This document shows, piece after piece, positions 53,285-53,836 of a stretch of DNA of 53,836 bases. Source of the stretch: Candidatus Proteinoplasmatales archaeon SG8-5 (GTDB taxonomy: Archaea; Thermoplasmatota; Thermoplasmata; SG8-5); assembly GCA_001595885.1 (NCBI GenBank), contig LSSH01000059.1:1-53836 (forward strand), in the 5' to 3' direction. A program made the position numbers and the translations under genes. The notes beneath the pieces were generated by a model that saw only the letters and a program-made list of their open reading frames with translations, was not told the DNA's origin and made no database searches. Every line of letters starts with the position of its first letter. Position 1 is the stretch's first letter.

Positions 53285-53381
53285 GAAGAGGGCAAAGGCC
53301 CCCTCGGTCGTGAATCACGAGAGAGGCTGATTTTGGGAAAAACTTATAGAAGAGCGGAGGATTGCCAGGCTAGGGTTTAGC

Positions 53382-53786
53382 TTGGACGACTTCGAATATG
53401 AGTTGGACGAGATCAGGAAAAGAAAGATGGAGGAATTGGCGATGAGCGAGAACACGGAAGGGTGGCCGAACAAGCCGGTAGACATCACTGATGCGGAGTT
53501 CTTAGATTTCATTAAAAGATATGAGTTCACGGTGGTCGACTGTTGGGCTCCGTGGTGCGGACCATGCCGCTTGCTCGGGCCCGTCATCGAGGAGCTGGCG
53601 TCTGAATACGAGGGCAGGGTGGCCTTCGGAAAGCTCAACACCGATAACAACCAGGCGACGGCACTGGCCCACGGCATAATGAGCATTCCAACATTGTTGT
53701 TCTTCAAAGGAGGCGAGCTCGTGGACAGGACAACGGGGGCCCTGCCCAAACCTGTGCTCGAGGAGAAGCTCCAGGAACACCTCTGA
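53382..53786 (+). CDS. trx: Thioredoxin with N-terminal helical extension
   Basis: The 134-residue protein has a thioredoxin fold. The active site is VVDCWAPWCGPCRLLGP, with the redox pair Cys59 and Cys62 and an extra Cys54. MSIPTLLFFKGGE contains the cis-Pro. An N-terminal charged helix of about 28 residues (DEIRKRKMEELAM) precedes the fold; it resembles the start of PDCD5-like proteins and of several archaeal thioredoxins. The start is TTG 53382, the start of the open frame; TTG 53403 is the alternative. ACTTATAG (53343-53350) may be the TATA element. A probable thioredoxin reductase gene follows after 15 bases, suggesting an operon. Confidence 0.93.
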   Translation: MDDFEYELDEIRKRKMEELAMSENTEGWPNKPVDITDAEFLDFIKRYEFTVVDCWAPWCGPCRLLGPVIEELASEYEGRVAFGKLNTDNNQATALAHGIMSIPTLLFFKGGELVDRTTGALPKPVLEEKLQEHL

Positions 53787-53801
53787 ATCGGCGGAACGCA
53801 A

Positions 53802-53836
53802 ATGGACGAACACGAATTGATAATAATCGGCGGCGG
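53802..53836 (+). CDS. Start of a probable thioredoxin reductase
   Basis: The last 35 bases read MDEHELIIIGGG, the beta-strand and glycine-rich loop that open an FAD-binding Rossmann domain. Following thioredoxin by 15 bases, a thioredoxin reductase is the most likely identity. The window ends after 11 complete codons, so the family is inferred. Confidence 0.7.
   Translation, partial: MDEHELIIIGG

Overview
The window is archaeal chromosomal DNA. It carries archaeal-type ribosomal proteins (L7Ae, S28e, L24e, S6e, S8e), aIF2-gamma, Orc1/Cdc6, HerA, TiaS, SRP19, a 7S (SRP) RNA and an archaeal 16S rRNA. The 16S gene stands alone, with no 23S or 5S behind it. That arrangement, the 16S sequence and the many TATA-driven leaderless genes suggest Thermoplasmatota (the Thermoplasmata / Methanomassiliicoccales / MBG-D side of the Euryarchaeota). 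I cannot resolve the lineage further from sequence alone. Both start modes occur. Many genes have a TATA box about 25-28 nt before the start codon and so look leaderless. Others have strong Shine-Dalgarno sites matching the 16S 3' end (ATCACCTCCT).

Layout. 1-6.5 kb: tail of an M24 peptidase, a membrane protein, type II GAPDH, the divergent tRNA-modification genes trmJ and truA, and a leftward operon of a zinc-ribbon membrane protein, a rhomboid protease and tiaS. 6.6-9 kb: HemK2 methyltransferase, carbamate kinase and an NrdG-like radical SAM activase. 9-11.4 kb: the L7Ae-S28e-L24e-ndk operon and a GT2 glycosyltransferase. 11.6-14.8 kb: an archaeal HTH regulator coupled to an unknown protein, the SRP RNA, and a GNAT gene preceded by an untracked 44-residue Cys-rich gene. 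14.9-20.2 kb: a membrane-associated operon of a secreted Pro-rich protein, a type I membrane protein, a polytopic tandem-AAA ATPase and a small membrane protein. 20.3-23.5 kb: an SPL-like radical SAM gene and the 16S rRNA with its processing stems. 23.5-28.8 kb: M42 aminopeptidase, GcvT, a membrane protein, Orc1/Cdc6 with a possible origin, and signal peptidase. 28.9-35.4 kb: two giant secreted proteins. 35.4-42.4 kb: a RAM-domain protein, GNAT, DUF401 permease, tRNA-Asp, e-MtaB, aminotransferase, and a Lys/Ala-rich small protein next to an HDAC-family deacetylase. 42.4-53.8 kb: HerA, membrane protein and DUF357, CoA-biosynthesis genes, S6e-aIF2-gamma-PIN, S8e-SRP19, DUF211, TIM-barrel/PHI, a 61-bp tandem repeat, thioredoxin and the start of a probable thioredoxin reductase.

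How the genes relate. Much of the window is core information processing: translation, tRNA modification, protein targeting through SRP RNA and SRP19, and signal peptidase. The accessory interest lies in three places. First is the membrane-AAA operon, which looks like an extracytoplasmic sensor plus membrane unfoldase machine with an altered second ATPase domain and an apparent frameshift in the first gene's signal peptide. Second is the pairing of the Lys/Ala-rich protein with the deacetylase. Third is a set of sequence-level oddities: tiaS without a canonical start codon, a bulge-helix-bulge in the pre-16S stem, shared palindromic TATA boxes between divergent leaderless genes, and several repeats.
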